Shown here piece after piece: positions 37,208 to 47,009 of a DNA stretch of 47,516 bases. Both the position numbers and the translations under genes were made by a program. Below the pieces are notes generated by a model, which worked only from the letters and a program-made list of their open reading frames with translations, had not been told where the DNA came from and did not search any database. The first letter of the stretch is position 1. Each line of letters opens with the position of its first letter. Source of the stretch: Bacteroides sp. (GTDB lineage Bacteria; Bacteroidota; Bacteroidia; Bacteroidales; Bacteroidaceae); contig DXLO01000020.1 of assembly GCA_019414665.1 (NCBI GenBank), positions 1 through 47,516 on the forward strand. Direction: 5' to 3'.

Positions 37208-38436
37208 TATTTAGTGGGTGTCAGTCTGACCATCAATACTCCATGCGCGGGAATTTCGTGCCGGGTATTTCTTTCTGTGGTTCCTATGTCTTTGTGCTGC
37301 CATAGGTCTCTTATTTTATATTCCTTCCGATGTATGTTCACTTCATCGGCAAAATAGATGGTTTGTTTTTTCCAGTCATAATCCAGTTTCCAGCTGTTTT
37401 CCGTACGGTTCATGAAACATACAGCCAGTTCACCATCATTCAGCGGCTTTGCCCATATTTCTTTTTCGCCCATATCCATAAACCGGCGGGCTTGTTCTCC
37501 TTTTTTATCTTGGTTGATGGCTATTACCTCTTTATTGGTTAATATTTCTATGGTTTCTTTATCCATGTTGCGCAGGTCGTTGCCGCTCATGAGTGGTGCT
37601 GCTAACATACACCACATGGAGAAATGGGTGATATATTCGTCGCGTGTCATTCCACCATTACCTACTTCCAACATCTCGGCATCGTTCCAATGTCCCGGTC
37701 CGGCATAAGGGTAGAGATCGGCCATCTTGTCTATAATGTCGAGTACTCCCACACCTCCCCAGTCGAATACACACTGGTAGCAATCGCGTATGTCAGGAGT
37801 GATGCGCCATAAATGTCCGATACCTTTTCCCCATTTCCATGGTTCATTCTCCCCCCATTCGCAAATGCTGAATACAATAGGACGTCCGCATGCTTTCAGC
37901 GCGTCGCTCATGGTACGGTAAGCAGCTTCCGCCTTTTGTCCTTCATTGGAGCACCAGTCGTATTTCAGGTAATCGATTCCCCATGCGGCGTATGTACGTG
38001 CATCTTGAAACTGATATCCGCGGCTTCCGGGTCTTCCCTGGCATGTTTCGGAGCCTGCACACGAATATATTCCCATTTTCAGTCCTTTGGCATGCACATA
38101 ATCTGCCAGTGCTTTCATTCCATTGGGAAAACGTTTGGGATCGACCTGTATATTTCCTTCTTCGTCTCGTCCTACCTGCCAGCAGTCGTCGATGACCAGG
38201 TATTCATAGCCTGCATCCTTCATGCCTGTGGCAATCATGGCGTCCGCCATTTCTTTGATGAGCTGTTCGCTCACATTGCATCCGAATTTGTTCCAGCTGT
38301 TCCATCCCATAGGCGGAGTTTGTGCCAATGCGTTAAATACAGAGTCGGGTACTTCTTTTTTAGTGCCGAAATACATTTGTGCTCCGGCTGTAAGTGTGCT
38401 TGTCAGCAGCAGCAGAGTTAAGAATTTTGTTTTCAT
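37207..38436 (-). CDS. GH27 glycosidase (alpha-galactosidase or beta-L-arabinopyranosidase)
   Basis: A GH27 enzyme of about 409 residues, retaining, clan GH-D. I start at 38436, where MKTKFLTLLLLTSTLTAGAQ is a clean signal peptide; upstream ATGs at 38457 and 38517 add residues without a signal. Family motifs: TPPMGWNSWNKFGCN near the N-terminus, YLVIDDCWQ, the nucleophile Asp in IDYLKYDWC, SICEWGENEPWKWG, and the acid/base Asp in LWRITPDIRDC. The C-terminal domain is a beta sandwich. GH27 includes alpha-galactosidases, alpha-N-acetylgalactosaminidases and beta-L-arabinopyranosidases; the sequence alone does not settle which. A terminator separates it from susD, but it shares a stop/start overlap with the DUF6055 gene. 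Confidence 0.95.
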   Translation of the reverse strand: MKTKFLTLLLLTSTLTAGAQMYFGTKKEVPDSVFNALAQTPPMGWNSWNKFGCNVSEQLIKEMADAMIATGMKDAGYEYLVIDDCWQVGRDEEGNIQVDPKRFPNGMKALADYVHAKGLKMGIYSCAGSETCQGRPGSRGYQFQDARTYAAWGIDYLKYDWCSNEGQKAEAAYRTMSDALKACGRPIVFSICEWGENEPWKWGKGIGHLWRITPDIRDCYQCVFDWGGVGVLDIIDKMADLYPYAGPGHWNDAEMLEVGNGGMTRDEYITHFSMWCMLAAPLMSGNDLRNMDKETIEILTNKEVIAINQDKKGEQARRFMDMGEKEIWAKPLNDGELAVCFMNRTENSWKLDYDWKKQTIYFADEVNIHRKEYKIRDLWQHKDIGTTERNTRHEIPAHGVLMVRLTPTK

Positions 38437-38602
38437 GGTACACAAGGTTCTTTTCATATAGTTTTCATATTTTGTGGGGGTAAAAGTAGTTTTTAGGAAG
38501 GTATTGATATGATACAATCATGCAAAAATATAGCAAAATAGTCTGGATAGTGAGCTATATAGGAAAATTTGACTTGAAACTCCTTGATGCATGAAGGTGA
38601 TT

Positions 38603-38637
38603 AAAAAAGGAGTGTCCAACAAAGACACTCCTTTTTT
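38603..38637. terminator. Intrinsic terminator after susD of the second PUL
   Basis: A 14-bp perfect stem: AAAAAAGGAGTGTC (38603-38616), loop CAACAAA, GACACTCCTTTTTT (38624-38637). It is symmetrical and works for either strand. It lies 32 bp after the susD stop and would reduce expression of GH27 and DUF6055 relative to susC/D. Confidence 0.9.
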
Positions 38638-38668
38638 AATATGAATAATCTGTTGCTTCCCAATAGTA

Positions 38669-40348
38669 TTATTCGTAAGGAGCGGCATCAATCAGTTTGG
38701 ACTTGTTCAGCTCCCAACGCGGAACAGGCACCCAATACAGTTTGTCATTATTGAATACACGTGTGGAAACAATGTTATCTGTCCAGTATTCTTTGCGGTA
38801 GGTGCCGTCTTCATTTTTAAATTTGCCGATAGTTACGCCATAAATAGGCTTGCTGTATTCTTCATACATTTTTTTCCAACGGCGGAGATCAAACCAACGT
38901 TGTCCTTCAAATACCAGCTCTATTTGTCTTTCATATTCATATTCGGCTCTGATATCTTCTCCTGTAGCGGGTGGTAAAAGCGCGCGGGTACGTACTTTAT
39001 TGATATACTCCAAAGCTTCTAAGTTGTTGCCTAGCTCAATCTGGCATTCGGCATAGTTGAGATAAATTTCTGAAAGACGGATGAAGAACCAAGGGGTAGT
39101 GTGCATGGTTGTTCCTGTAGCATCATAAGACGGGTCGAGAAACTTCCGCATGGAGTATCCCGTATTGCTGGCATTCCACCAATATTCACCCCAATTGCTG
39201 TCTTTTCCGGCAGGAATCGTTTCGTCTCCTCCATAATATACTTCTACTTCGCGTTTGTCTTTTCCATATCCCCATTCGTCCCCATCTAATAAGAAAGCGG
39301 CATAAAAACGAATTTCACGCCCGTTCCAGGGATAATAGTCATAGTGTGTTTTCTTTTCAGAAGCGGTACCGTCTGCCATTTGGAACTTATCCACTAAATT
39401 TTGTGTCGGATTGAAATTCCCCCATCCTTGGAAGCCGTTACCAATGCCGCATGGAGCCTGATATAAAAATGAGTTATTATCACCTGATCCGTATTTAGGG
39501 TCAAATAATTTTTCGAAAATAACTTCTGGATTTTTCACATCATAAAACAATGCTCCATATTCCTCACTGTTATTTACCGTTTTTAAATAGTATTTGTTTA
39601 AGTCGAATACTGCTTTTGCAGCATTTGCTGCCGCTTGCCACTTTTCAGTGCTGGGTGTTCCAAATAATGGACTTGCCTTATATAATAGTACTCTGGATTT
39701 CAGAGCTAGAGCAGCTCCTTTGGTAACTCGTCCGAAATCATTGGGATCACTATACTCTATAGGGAGCAATGCAGCGGCCTCATCTAAATCCTTTATAATG
39801 AAATCGGCTACTTTATCCATATCTTCACGTTGCAGTTCAAATGAAGAATCCAGGTCAAAAGTATGATCTACGATAGGCACACGTCCGAATAAGCTGTATA
39901 GCATATGATAATTCCATGCACGTAGAAACAGGGCTTGCCCTTTTTGTTCGTTTCTAGAAGTCTCATCTCCGGGTACATTATCTATCTTTTCCAAAAAAAG
40001 ATTCAACTTGCTTATATATTGATAATAACTATACCAGGGATCCCACATCGTATCATCCCAACCGATTCCGGCATTATCACAGCTTAATAATCCTTGGGTC
40101 ACATTTTCTGAACCATAAGTATGTTTTTGAAAAACTTCGTCTGTATAGTGTGCAAAGCGGGTGCCCTTCATGTTTTCGGCCATCAGGTTCATATATTGCG
40201 CATTCAGATAAGTTTCTGAAAGGGCAAGATCATTCCATACTGCTTCATCTGTGAAAGAGTCCAGCGGGTCTTGATCAAGTATATCTGTACAAGAAATCAT
40301 GCCTATGCTAGCCAATGCAAAGGCTACATATAAATATATCTTTTTCAT
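38669..40348 (-). CDS. SusD-family glycan-binding lipoprotein of the GH127/GH27 PUL
   Basis: A 559-residue SusD-like protein. The lipoprotein signal ends at the lipobox MISC, making Cys20 the lipid site, and TDILDQDPLDSFTDEAVWND follows, typical of the family. The N-terminal SusD-like domain has QKGQALFLRAWNYHMLYSLFGRVPI. The C-terminal RagB part has LSEIYLNYAECQIELGN, YINKVRTRALLP and ELVFEGQRWFDLRRWKK, all diagnostic. It starts 21 bp after susC and ends in a strong terminator, so the GH127-susC-susD genes form the core transcript. It should bind the intact glycan or glycopeptide at the cell surface. Confidence 0.97.
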   Translation of the reverse strand: MKKIYLYVAFALASIGMISCTDILDQDPLDSFTDEAVWNDLALSETYLNAQYMNLMAENMKGTRFAHYTDEVFQKHTYGSENVTQGLLSCDNAGIGWDDTMWDPWYSYYQYISKLNLFLEKIDNVPGDETSRNEQKGQALFLRAWNYHMLYSLFGRVPIVDHTFDLDSSFELQREDMDKVADFIIKDLDEAAALLPIEYSDPNDFGRVTKGAALALKSRVLLYKASPLFGTPSTEKWQAAANAAKAVFDLNKYYLKTVNNSEEYGALFYDVKNPEVIFEKLFDPKYGSGDNNSFLYQAPCGIGNGFQGWGNFNPTQNLVDKFQMADGTASEKKTHYDYYPWNGREIRFYAAFLLDGDEWGYGKDKREVEVYYGGDETIPAGKDSNWGEYWWNASNTGYSMRKFLDPSYDATGTTMHTTPWFFIRLSEIYLNYAECQIELGNNLEALEYINKVRTRALLPPATGEDIRAEYEYERQIELVFEGQRWFDLRRWKKMYEEYSKPIYGVTIGKFKNEDGTYRKEYWTDNIVSTRVFNNDKLYWVPVPRWELNKSKLIDAAPYE

Positions 40349-40369
40349 TGTTCATCGTTTTTGGGTTTC

Positions 40370-43300
40370 TTAAAATGTAATATTGGCACCGAAAGTAATC
40401 GTTCGCTGTAACGGATAGCTTAGCACACCGTTAGAGTTGATTACTTCGTTGTTGTCATTACGTGTTACACCTGCTTCCGGATCAGCAATCTTATAGTTGT
40501 CAATCGTAAATAAGTTTGCTCCGTTGACATAAATTCGTGCTTTTTGTATTCCTACTTTAGCTGTTAGATCCTTAGGCAATGTATAACCTAATTCCACTGA
40601 TTTTAAACGTAAGAAGGATGCATTACGTAACCACCATGTCGAAGCTTGTCCATTCCAGGTATCACCATAAGTTTGTTTTATGAAGGCTTTAGGCCAACGT
40701 GCGTTGGCATTTTCTTCCGAGGTGTTTCCTTCTTTCCAGCGTCCTTCATAAAAATCTGTCGCCATGTTCATGGTTGGCTGGACTAATTGGCTGGCTTTGG
40801 CCTGTCCTTGGAAAAACATATTTAAATCGATACCTTTCCAACCTCCATTTAATGTAAATCCGTAAATGATTTTTGGAGTAGCTGTTTCATCAATACGGAT
40901 TGCATCATCCCATGTTATGTTACCGTCGCCATTTGTATCTTGATAAATCAAGTCTCCTGGTTTGGCTCCGTCAATATGTGGCGTATTATCTACCTGCTCT
41001 TGAGTTTGATAGATGCCTAATGCTTTATAGAGTACTTGTCCGTCAATGGGATGGCCTTCTGTCTTTTGCCATGCAGGAGTGCTGGCTGCCTCATCCATAT
41101 AGTTCACCTTATTTTTTGCGTAAGTTAAGTTACCTGTGATCCCCCATTCAAAATCACCTGCACGATCTCGATATGTAGCTATGATTTCTATGCCGGAGTT
41201 AGTAACCTCACCTATGTTCTCTTGTGGCAGAGTCATTCCTGCGTAATAAGGAATGGATGCGTTACGGTAACAAAGGATATCATTACGGTTGGAATGGAAC
41301 CAATCAAAATCCAGACCAAATTTTCCATTTAAGAATTGTGTGGATAAACCTAAGTTTAAAGTCTTTGCTTTTTCCCAAGTTACTACTGGATTGGCTACTC
41401 GTGCTTGGTAAAAGCCTTGGTTGATGTGTCCGTCCTCTCCTGCTCCAAAGTACGGTCCTTTATTATCTGCTAAGAATTTGTATTGGGACATGAACTGATA
41501 GGCGGCGATATTGTCATTACCCATCATGCCCCAGGAACCTTTCAGTTTGAAGAAGCTGACCACATCCTTTATCGGTTCGAAGAATTTTTCCTCACTCATC
41601 ACCCAACCCAGTGAGAAAGCCGGGAACAATCCCCAACGATGACCGGGAGCAAAATTCATGGAGCCATCGTAGCGCAATGTTACCTCTGCTAAATATTTGT
41701 CTTTATATCCATAGTTGATACGTCCGAAGAAATTGCAACGTGCTGTAGCGTCTGAATAACCTCCATTGTCCTTGTCTTCGGGTACACTGCTGCCTGCAAA
41801 TATTTCAGGAATGGCTGTAGACAGATAGTTGGTACGATAGGCGGAAAGAGTGTTATAATCATATTTGCTTTGTTCGTAGGCCACGAATGCATCTACTTTG
41901 TGAGCTTCGGCAAATGTATGGCTATAACCGATACGGGCATTCAGGGTGATTGTTTTGTAGTTGCTAGACCAGGAGTTTACACTGATTTTACCGGTATCTG
42001 CTCTTTTGTTCTGGTATTCATTGGTTGCTTTGTCATAATAATATAAGTCGTACGGCTGATTTAATGATTTGCCGTTATCAAAATGGAAATCCAGTGCGGC
42101 ATATCCTTCTACATACAAACCTTTGGTAATCATATCCAGGTCAATATGCAGCAAGGGCTTCAGGTTTAATATATTATAGGTGTATTTATTGTATCCGGGC
42201 TGGTCTGTCACCATAATGGCGGCATTGCGGGTGATACCATCGTAACCTACTCGTGGGAGTCCGTTCGGGAAATAGGGAGCACTGCCGGGAAAAGTGGTCA
42301 GGAAATAAGTAAACAGGTAGGGAGTCGAATAAATTCCACGGTTGCGTTGTTCTTGACGTCCCAGAATATCAAAACTAAAACGTACGGATTTGTTGATTTT
42401 GGCATCAATGTTGGTGATGAATTGATATTGCTTGTAGTCCTGTGTGCTCTGTTTGTAAATGGCATCCTGCCACATATATTGAGCGGAAGAATAGAAGGAT
42501 AATTTATCATTGCCACCACTTACGGACAAGCTGTGCTGAGTTTTTCCTGCCCAATCTTTGGCCACTGCATCCCACCAGTCTGTGTCGGGATAATTTAGAT
42601 CATCATCATGATTTATATAATGTTGCAGCACTTCATCGGAATAAGTGATACCGCCCTGATCGTGGCGTGGGTCGGCGTCATATTCATTTACATAAGTCGC
42701 ATACTGGTAGGAGTTCAGCATTTGGGGGATGCGTGTCGGTTGGGAAAGTGTGTAGCTGCCGTTGTAGTTTACTTGCATTTTACCTTCCTTACCGCGTTTG
42801 GTGGTTACCAGGATAACACCATTTGCGGCGCGTGCACCATATATGGCGGCAGAAGCGTCTTTCAGTACAGAAATAGATTCGATGTCTTCAGGGTTGAGGC
42901 GGCTGAATGAACGGTCAGCAATACCATCCACAACGATCAGTGGAGAAGTATTTCCTAAAGTCCCTTTTCCGCGGATAAGAATGTCGGCTCCATCCTCGCC
43001 AGGTTCGCCTGAACGGGTATTGGCTATGATACCGGCTGTCTTACCGGCTAGGGTATTACTTAAATTGGCTGCTGAGACTTTTTTAATATCTTCACCGCTT
43101 ACAGATGATACAGAGCCTGTCAGGGTTGCTTTTTTTTGTGTGCCATAACCTACCACCACCACTTCATCCAGTATCTCCGTATCTTCTTTTAGCGTAACAT
43201 TTACGGTTCGTTGTCCGTTGATGGATATTTCCATCTTTTTATATCCTATGTAGGATATTGTCAATGTGCCTTGGGCCGGTGCATTGAGGCTGAACTTACC

Positions 43301-43552
43301 GTCAAAGTCGGTAATGGTTCCGTTGGTCGTTCCTTTTACCACAACGCTGGCTCCGATGACAGGTTCCCCGCTGGTATCGGTAATCCGACCGCTGATGGTT
43401 TGATTTTGTTGAACTGTTTCCATGACTGATGTGCTGGCTTCCGGCAGTGCAAATACAGGGCTCATCCCTGCACCCGCAGTAAGGAAAAGACAGGTTGCGG
43501 CCTTTAGCAATGCTTTGCTGAACAAGACCCGATTGTCATGTGTTTTCATCAT
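40370..43552 (-). CDS. SusC-family TonB-dependent transporter of the GH127/GH27 PUL
   Basis: A 1060-residue outer-membrane transporter. It has a signal sequence (about 1-36), a carboxypeptidase-regulatory-like domain (about 50-125, ISGRITDTSGEPVIGASVVV), the SusC signature DEVVVVGYGTQKKATLTGSV, the plug (about 145-265 with VLKDASAAIYGARAANGVI) and a barrel ending TITFGANITF. Unlike the SusC at 5181-8708 it has no STN domain, which fits control by the HTCS regulator rather than by a sigma/anti-sigma pair. It is 31 bp after GH127 and 21 bp before susD. Confidence 0.97.
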   Translation of the reverse strand: MMKTHDNRVLFSKALLKAATCLFLTAGAGMSPVFALPEASTSVMETVQQNQTISGRITDTSGEPVIGASVVVKGTTNGTITDFDGKFSLNAPAQGTLTISYIGYKKMEISINGQRTVNVTLKEDTEILDEVVVVGYGTQKKATLTGSVSSVSGEDIKKVSAANLSNTLAGKTAGIIANTRSGEPGEDGADILIRGKGTLGNTSPLIVVDGIADRSFSRLNPEDIESISVLKDASAAIYGARAANGVILVTTKRGKEGKMQVNYNGSYTLSQPTRIPQMLNSYQYATYVNEYDADPRHDQGGITYSDEVLQHYINHDDDLNYPDTDWWDAVAKDWAGKTQHSLSVSGGNDKLSFYSSAQYMWQDAIYKQSTQDYKQYQFITNIDAKINKSVRFSFDILGRQEQRNRGIYSTPYLFTYFLTTFPGSAPYFPNGLPRVGYDGITRNAAIMVTDQPGYNKYTYNILNLKPLLHIDLDMITKGLYVEGYAALDFHFDNGKSLNQPYDLYYYDKATNEYQNKRADTGKISVNSWSSNYKTITLNARIGYSHTFAEAHKVDAFVAYEQSKYDYNTLSAYRTNYLSTAIPEIFAGSSVPEDKDNGGYSDATARCNFFGRINYGYKDKYLAEVTLRYDGSMNFAPGHRWGLFPAFSLGWVMSEEKFFEPIKDVVSFFKLKGSWGMMGNDNIAAYQFMSQYKFLADNKGPYFGAGEDGHINQGFYQARVANPVVTWEKAKTLNLGLSTQFLNGKFGLDFDWFHSNRNDILCYRNASIPYYAGMTLPQENIGEVTNSGIEIIATYRDRAGDFEWGITGNLTYAKNKVNYMDEAASTPAWQKTEGHPIDGQVLYKALGIYQTQEQVDNTPHIDGAKPGDLIYQDTNGDGNITWDDAIRIDETATPKIIYGFTLNGGWKGIDLNMFFQGQAKASQLVQPTMNMATDFYEGRWKEGNTSEENANARWPKAFIKQTYGDTWNGQASTWWLRNASFLRLKSVELGYTLPKDLTAKVGIQKARIYVNGANLFTIDNYKIADPEAGVTRNDNNEVINSNGVLSYPLQRTITFGANITF

Positions 43553-43583
43553 ACAGTTTTATTTAAAAGGTTTATATGTTCAT

Positions 43584-46019
43584 TCAGTTCACTTTCCATT
43601 CAATCACCCCTCCCGAAGCTCCTTTCTGCAATTGTGCTGCAATTTTAAGCCCCTTTGTTTTGACAGGTTTGAAATCCAAACTATTATAGCAATCTTTTTT
43701 TACAGTATATTCAGTCAACGCCTCTACCTCTTTCCAACTTTCGCCTTCTTTATAATATAGTTTCCAGCTTTCCGGCACACGGAAATCCCCGTCATAATGG
43801 TCAAAATCCAACCAATACACTTGTACGTTCGATACGGTATAAGGCTGGTCGAATTCATAAGCCAGTGTTTCGACAGTACCGTTCTTCAGCCACCAATAGT
43901 GGTAAGGTTTCGAGATATCCGATGAGCGTTTAGGTTCCCATTGGTCATTTACCCCCCATGCCCATGTTTCCACCGAAGCCGATTCGGGAGCATCTTTCTG
44001 TATAGGAGCCTGTATCATCAGAGTACGTGCTTTGCTGGCAATAGTAGCTTCCGGAGTGGGGCGGGCATACTCGGCCGCTTCGGGAATCCATACAGCCATC
44101 TGGTCGGCACCGCGGTTGTTCCATGTAGAATAAGGAATTGCTTTGAAGGGAACATCTTTTACCTTACCATTCCTGTCAATTTCTTTAGCTGTACCGCTCA
44201 GCACCATTACGCCATTCAACAAACCGGCATCGTAAGAAGCCTCCATCGGAGTACCGTCGGGGATGAATTTGTTGAATACAGTACTGTCGGCCTGGTCTTG
44301 TCCTTCCAGACAGAACATAATAGGACCCCGTTCTATAGCCAGTTTGCCACGGTCATCCTCTACTTGGTCATTTGCTTTCACACGACGTACCTCCATAGGA
44401 AGATTGATTTCAACCACATCACCCGCTTTCCAGTTGCGTACAAGGGTGGCATAACCGTCATATTGCTTCGCATTGACTTTGGAACCGTTCACAGAAATGC
44501 TGTAAGCCTGAGCCTTGTCTGTAAATGAGTAGAGATCTGTGGGTACGGGAGCGTCTTGCGCCCATCCGGGGATACGCACACGCAAAGCAAACTCCTGTTC
44601 TTTTTCGGGAGTGACGGCAATACTTATCTTTCCGTCCCACGGATAGCCTGTAGTTTGTTCCACATTTATTTTATTACTTTCCGTTTCAATATCCGCCTTG
44701 CTTTGGATAAAGAGATTGACATACACATCATTGCCTTGAGTGGCATACATATAATAAGGTACTGAAGCCATGAAACGGGTTATGTTGCCCGGACAGCAGG
44801 CACATCCGAACCAGTGTTGGCGCTCATGCTGCCCCATGGATTCCAACGGATTGTCATAGAAGAACTTGTCACCGCTGAGTGATACGCCCGAAATGACCCC
44901 GTTATACAACGCGCGTTCCAGCACATCCGCATATTTGGCATCTCCCGTAGCGAGAAACATACGATGATTCCAATACACATTGGCTATAGAGGCGCAGGTT
45001 TCGCAATAGGCTGTGTGATTATTCAGTTCATAGTTCGGACCGAATCCTTCACCTTGTGGGCGGGAACCGATTCCGCCTGTGATAAAGAGTTTTTTGCCGG
45101 CCATATTTTCCCAAATACGGGTTAAGGCATTGAAATAGGCGGTATCATGAGTCAAAGCGGCTACATCTGCCACTCCGGAGTAGAGATATCCGGCACGGAC
45201 GGCATGACCTACTATCTCGTCTTGTTGCAGGATGGGCTTGTGATCCTGACTATATTCGCTCAGTTTATGTCCGTCTGTTCCTCTGCCGGTTTCTTCTACA
45301 AAATACTTAGCCGTCTGCAAATATTTCTCATCACCTGTCACCTTATATAGTTTGACAAGAGCCATCTCGGCGATAGGATGACCGCTGGGACGATGGATCT
45401 GCCCTTCGCCGGGTCCGAAGACCTGACATACCAGATCGGCATTTTTGATAGCCACATCCAATAATGTACGTTTTCCGGTGGCGCGATAATGAGCAACGGC
45501 GGCTTCGTACAAATGACCGCTGTTATAAAGTTCGTGGCTGTTGATTTTTTCCCAGCGGTGCGTGCCCCACCAACCGGATAAACGGGTACATTGATTGGTT
45601 ACACAAGTAGTAAGATAACCATCCGGTTCCTGTGCGGTAGCTATGATATGGATTACACTGTCCAGATAATGATCCAGTTTCCCGTCATATTTTACGGCCA
45701 GCGAGTAGGAAGCTCCTTCTATAATTTTATAGGGATCGGTATCGTCGAAAGAAAAGTCACCGCGATGCTCGCCTTTCATCAGACCACCCGCAATGGCAAA
45801 GTTATCGAATCGGCCGTTCTTTTCACATTCTTTGAAAGCGGATGGGATGGAAACGGTGCGGTTGGTTTCAATCCGCGGTGACCAGAAATTATCATCTAAA
45901 TGAACTTGGGTGAAAGGAACTTCTTTGATAGGAGCATCAGGTTGTGTATAAGGTGTGCTACATGCGCATACACTTATTATAGCAATGCTGCTCCATACTA
46001 TTTGCAATTTGTTTTTCAT
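43584..46019 (-). CDS. GH127-type glycosidase (beta-L-arabinofuranosidase family), lipoprotein
   Basis: An 811-residue member of the former DUF1680 family. It has a short lipoprotein-like signal (ISVCAC; Cys18 or Cys20). The catalytic (alpha/alpha)6 domain covers about 35-430. The zinc/cysteine active site of GH127 is complete: Glu340 and Cys342 (TAYCETCASIANVYW), then Cys406, Cys408 and Cys409 (HWFGCACCPGN); the second-last is expected to be the unusual Cys nucleophile. Beta-sandwich domains follow, and the C-terminal ~130 residues resemble an extra binding module, explaining the length above the ~650 of bifidobacterial HypBA1. It is the first gene of the operon. GH127 is known for beta-L-arabinofuranosidase, but related families (GH146) have the same fold, so activity is inferred. 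Confidence 0.93.
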   Translation of the reverse strand: MKNKLQIVWSSIAIISVCACSTPYTQPDAPIKEVPFTQVHLDDNFWSPRIETNRTVSIPSAFKECEKNGRFDNFAIAGGLMKGEHRGDFSFDDTDPYKIIEGASYSLAVKYDGKLDHYLDSVIHIIATAQEPDGYLTTCVTNQCTRLSGWWGTHRWEKINSHELYNSGHLYEAAVAHYRATGKRTLLDVAIKNADLVCQVFGPGEGQIHRPSGHPIAEMALVKLYKVTGDEKYLQTAKYFVEETGRGTDGHKLSEYSQDHKPILQQDEIVGHAVRAGYLYSGVADVAALTHDTAYFNALTRIWENMAGKKLFITGGIGSRPQGEGFGPNYELNNHTAYCETCASIANVYWNHRMFLATGDAKYADVLERALYNGVISGVSLSGDKFFYDNPLESMGQHERQHWFGCACCPGNITRFMASVPYYMYATQGNDVYVNLFIQSKADIETESNKINVEQTTGYPWDGKISIAVTPEKEQEFALRVRIPGWAQDAPVPTDLYSFTDKAQAYSISVNGSKVNAKQYDGYATLVRNWKAGDVVEINLPMEVRRVKANDQVEDDRGKLAIERGPIMFCLEGQDQADSTVFNKFIPDGTPMEASYDAGLLNGVMVLSGTAKEIDRNGKVKDVPFKAIPYSTWNNRGADQMAVWIPEAAEYARPTPEATIASKARTLMIQAPIQKDAPESASVETWAWGVNDQWEPKRSSDISKPYHYWWLKNGTVETLAYEFDQPYTVSNVQVYWLDFDHYDGDFRVPESWKLYYKEGESWKEVEALTEYTVKKDCYNSLDFKPVKTKGLKIAAQLQKGASGGVIEWKVN

Positions 46020-46397
46020 ACTATATCTGTGTTTTTTATTTCAGTATCAACTATGTCAACAGATGCAAAGTAAGTGAACAAACCATTAAGTAGATAAAAG
46101 AAAAATCTATTATACTGCGAAAATCGTCTTAAAGATGATCAATCCATTTTCAACATAATAATATTGATTATCAGTATTTTATACTATTGTTATAGACAAT
46201 TTTTTCATTCTATTGGACAATCGTTTTATCTTGTAAAGACAAGGATTAAGCAGATTTGTCTGTTTTTTGAGCTTGAATAGTTGGAGATACTTAATTCTTC
46301 TTAGAAAACCTCAATAAGATCCGGTGAAACTTTCCTCCTCTGATAATATAAATTAGATTGGCGTTCCTTATTCAATAAAAAACTTAATGATGCAGCT
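46020..46397. other. Divergent regulatory region between the GH127 operon and the invertase
   Basis: A 378-bp AT-rich region with no gene. It contains a near-consensus -7 element for the operon on the left and must also hold the invertase promoter, which I could not identify. It is the likely binding region of the HTCS regulator. Overlapping antisense frames at 46301-46684 are shadows of the invertase gene. Confidence 0.65.
46066..46073 (-). promoter_or_regulatory. Probable -7 element of the GH127-susC-susD operon
   Basis: On the minus strand TTACTTTG, one base short of the TAnnTTTG spacing, 46 bp before the ATG at 46019. HTCS-activated promoters often deviate from consensus. Confidence 0.4.
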
Positions 46398-47009
46398 ATG
46401 ATATATGCGTATATTCGGGTTTCAACTGATAAACAGACTGTAGAGAACCAGCGGTTCGAGATAAATCGTTTTGCCAAACAAAGGGATTTCCAAATTGATG
46501 TGTGGGTGGAAGAAACGGTTTCAGGAACACGGTCAGCCAAAGACAGAAAGCTTGGCGTACTATTGAAAAGAATAAAGAAAGGGGATACATTGATTGTGTC
46601 GGAGATCTCTCGTTTGGGAAGAAGATTGATGGAAGTAATGAGTATACTGAATGCATGTATGTTGAAAAATGTCATCCTGCTCACGGTGAAAGAGAAATAT
46701 GAGCTGGGAAATAATATACAATCTCAAATATTGGCATTCGCTTTTTCCCTTTCCGCACAAATAGAACGCGACTTGATTTCCCAACGTACCCGTGAGGGAC
46801 TTGCACGCAGAATCGCCTCCGGACAAAAGTTGGGACGTCCCATGGGAGGACATAACTCGAAATATAAACTTACGGGAAAAGAAGAAAAAATTAAGGCTAT
46901 GCTGGAGGCGGGAACCAGTAAGGCGGAGATGGCGAGGAAATTGAAAGTGAGCAGGAATACATTGGCAGCTTTCCTTAACAGAAACAGGACAGGGATTCCT
47001 TCGAACTGA
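46398..47009 (+). CDS. Serine site-specific recombinase, Mpi-type DNA invertase
   Basis: A complete 203-residue small serine recombinase. The resolvase domain (about 1-140) begins MIYAYIRVSTDKQTVENQRF with catalytic Ser9 and has VSEISRLGRRLMEV, the Arg-containing active-site motif, and the long E helix AFAFSLSAQIERDLISQRTREGLA. The C-terminal helix-turn-helix (about 152-198) has TSKAEMARKLKVSRNTLAAFL. Overall it resembles B. fragilis Mpi, which inverts capsule promoters, rather than transposon resolvases or large integrases. It lies 453 bp from the right 53-bp arm and is transcribed outward. No transposase or resolution site accompanies it. It is the obvious candidate to act on the two arms; that pairing is inferred. 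Confidence 0.95.
   Translation: MIYAYIRVSTDKQTVENQRFEINRFAKQRDFQIDVWVEETVSGTRSAKDRKLGVLLKRIKKGDTLIVSEISRLGRRLMEVMSILNACMLKNVILLTVKEKYELGNNIQSQILAFAFSLSAQIERDLISQRTREGLARRIASGQKLGRPMGGHNSKYKLTGKEEKIKAMLEAGTSKAEMARKLKVSRNTLAAFLNRNRTGIPSN

Noticed and set aside
46301..46684. Antisense open frames over the invertase gene
   Set aside because: They are shadows of a clear serine recombinase reading frame.
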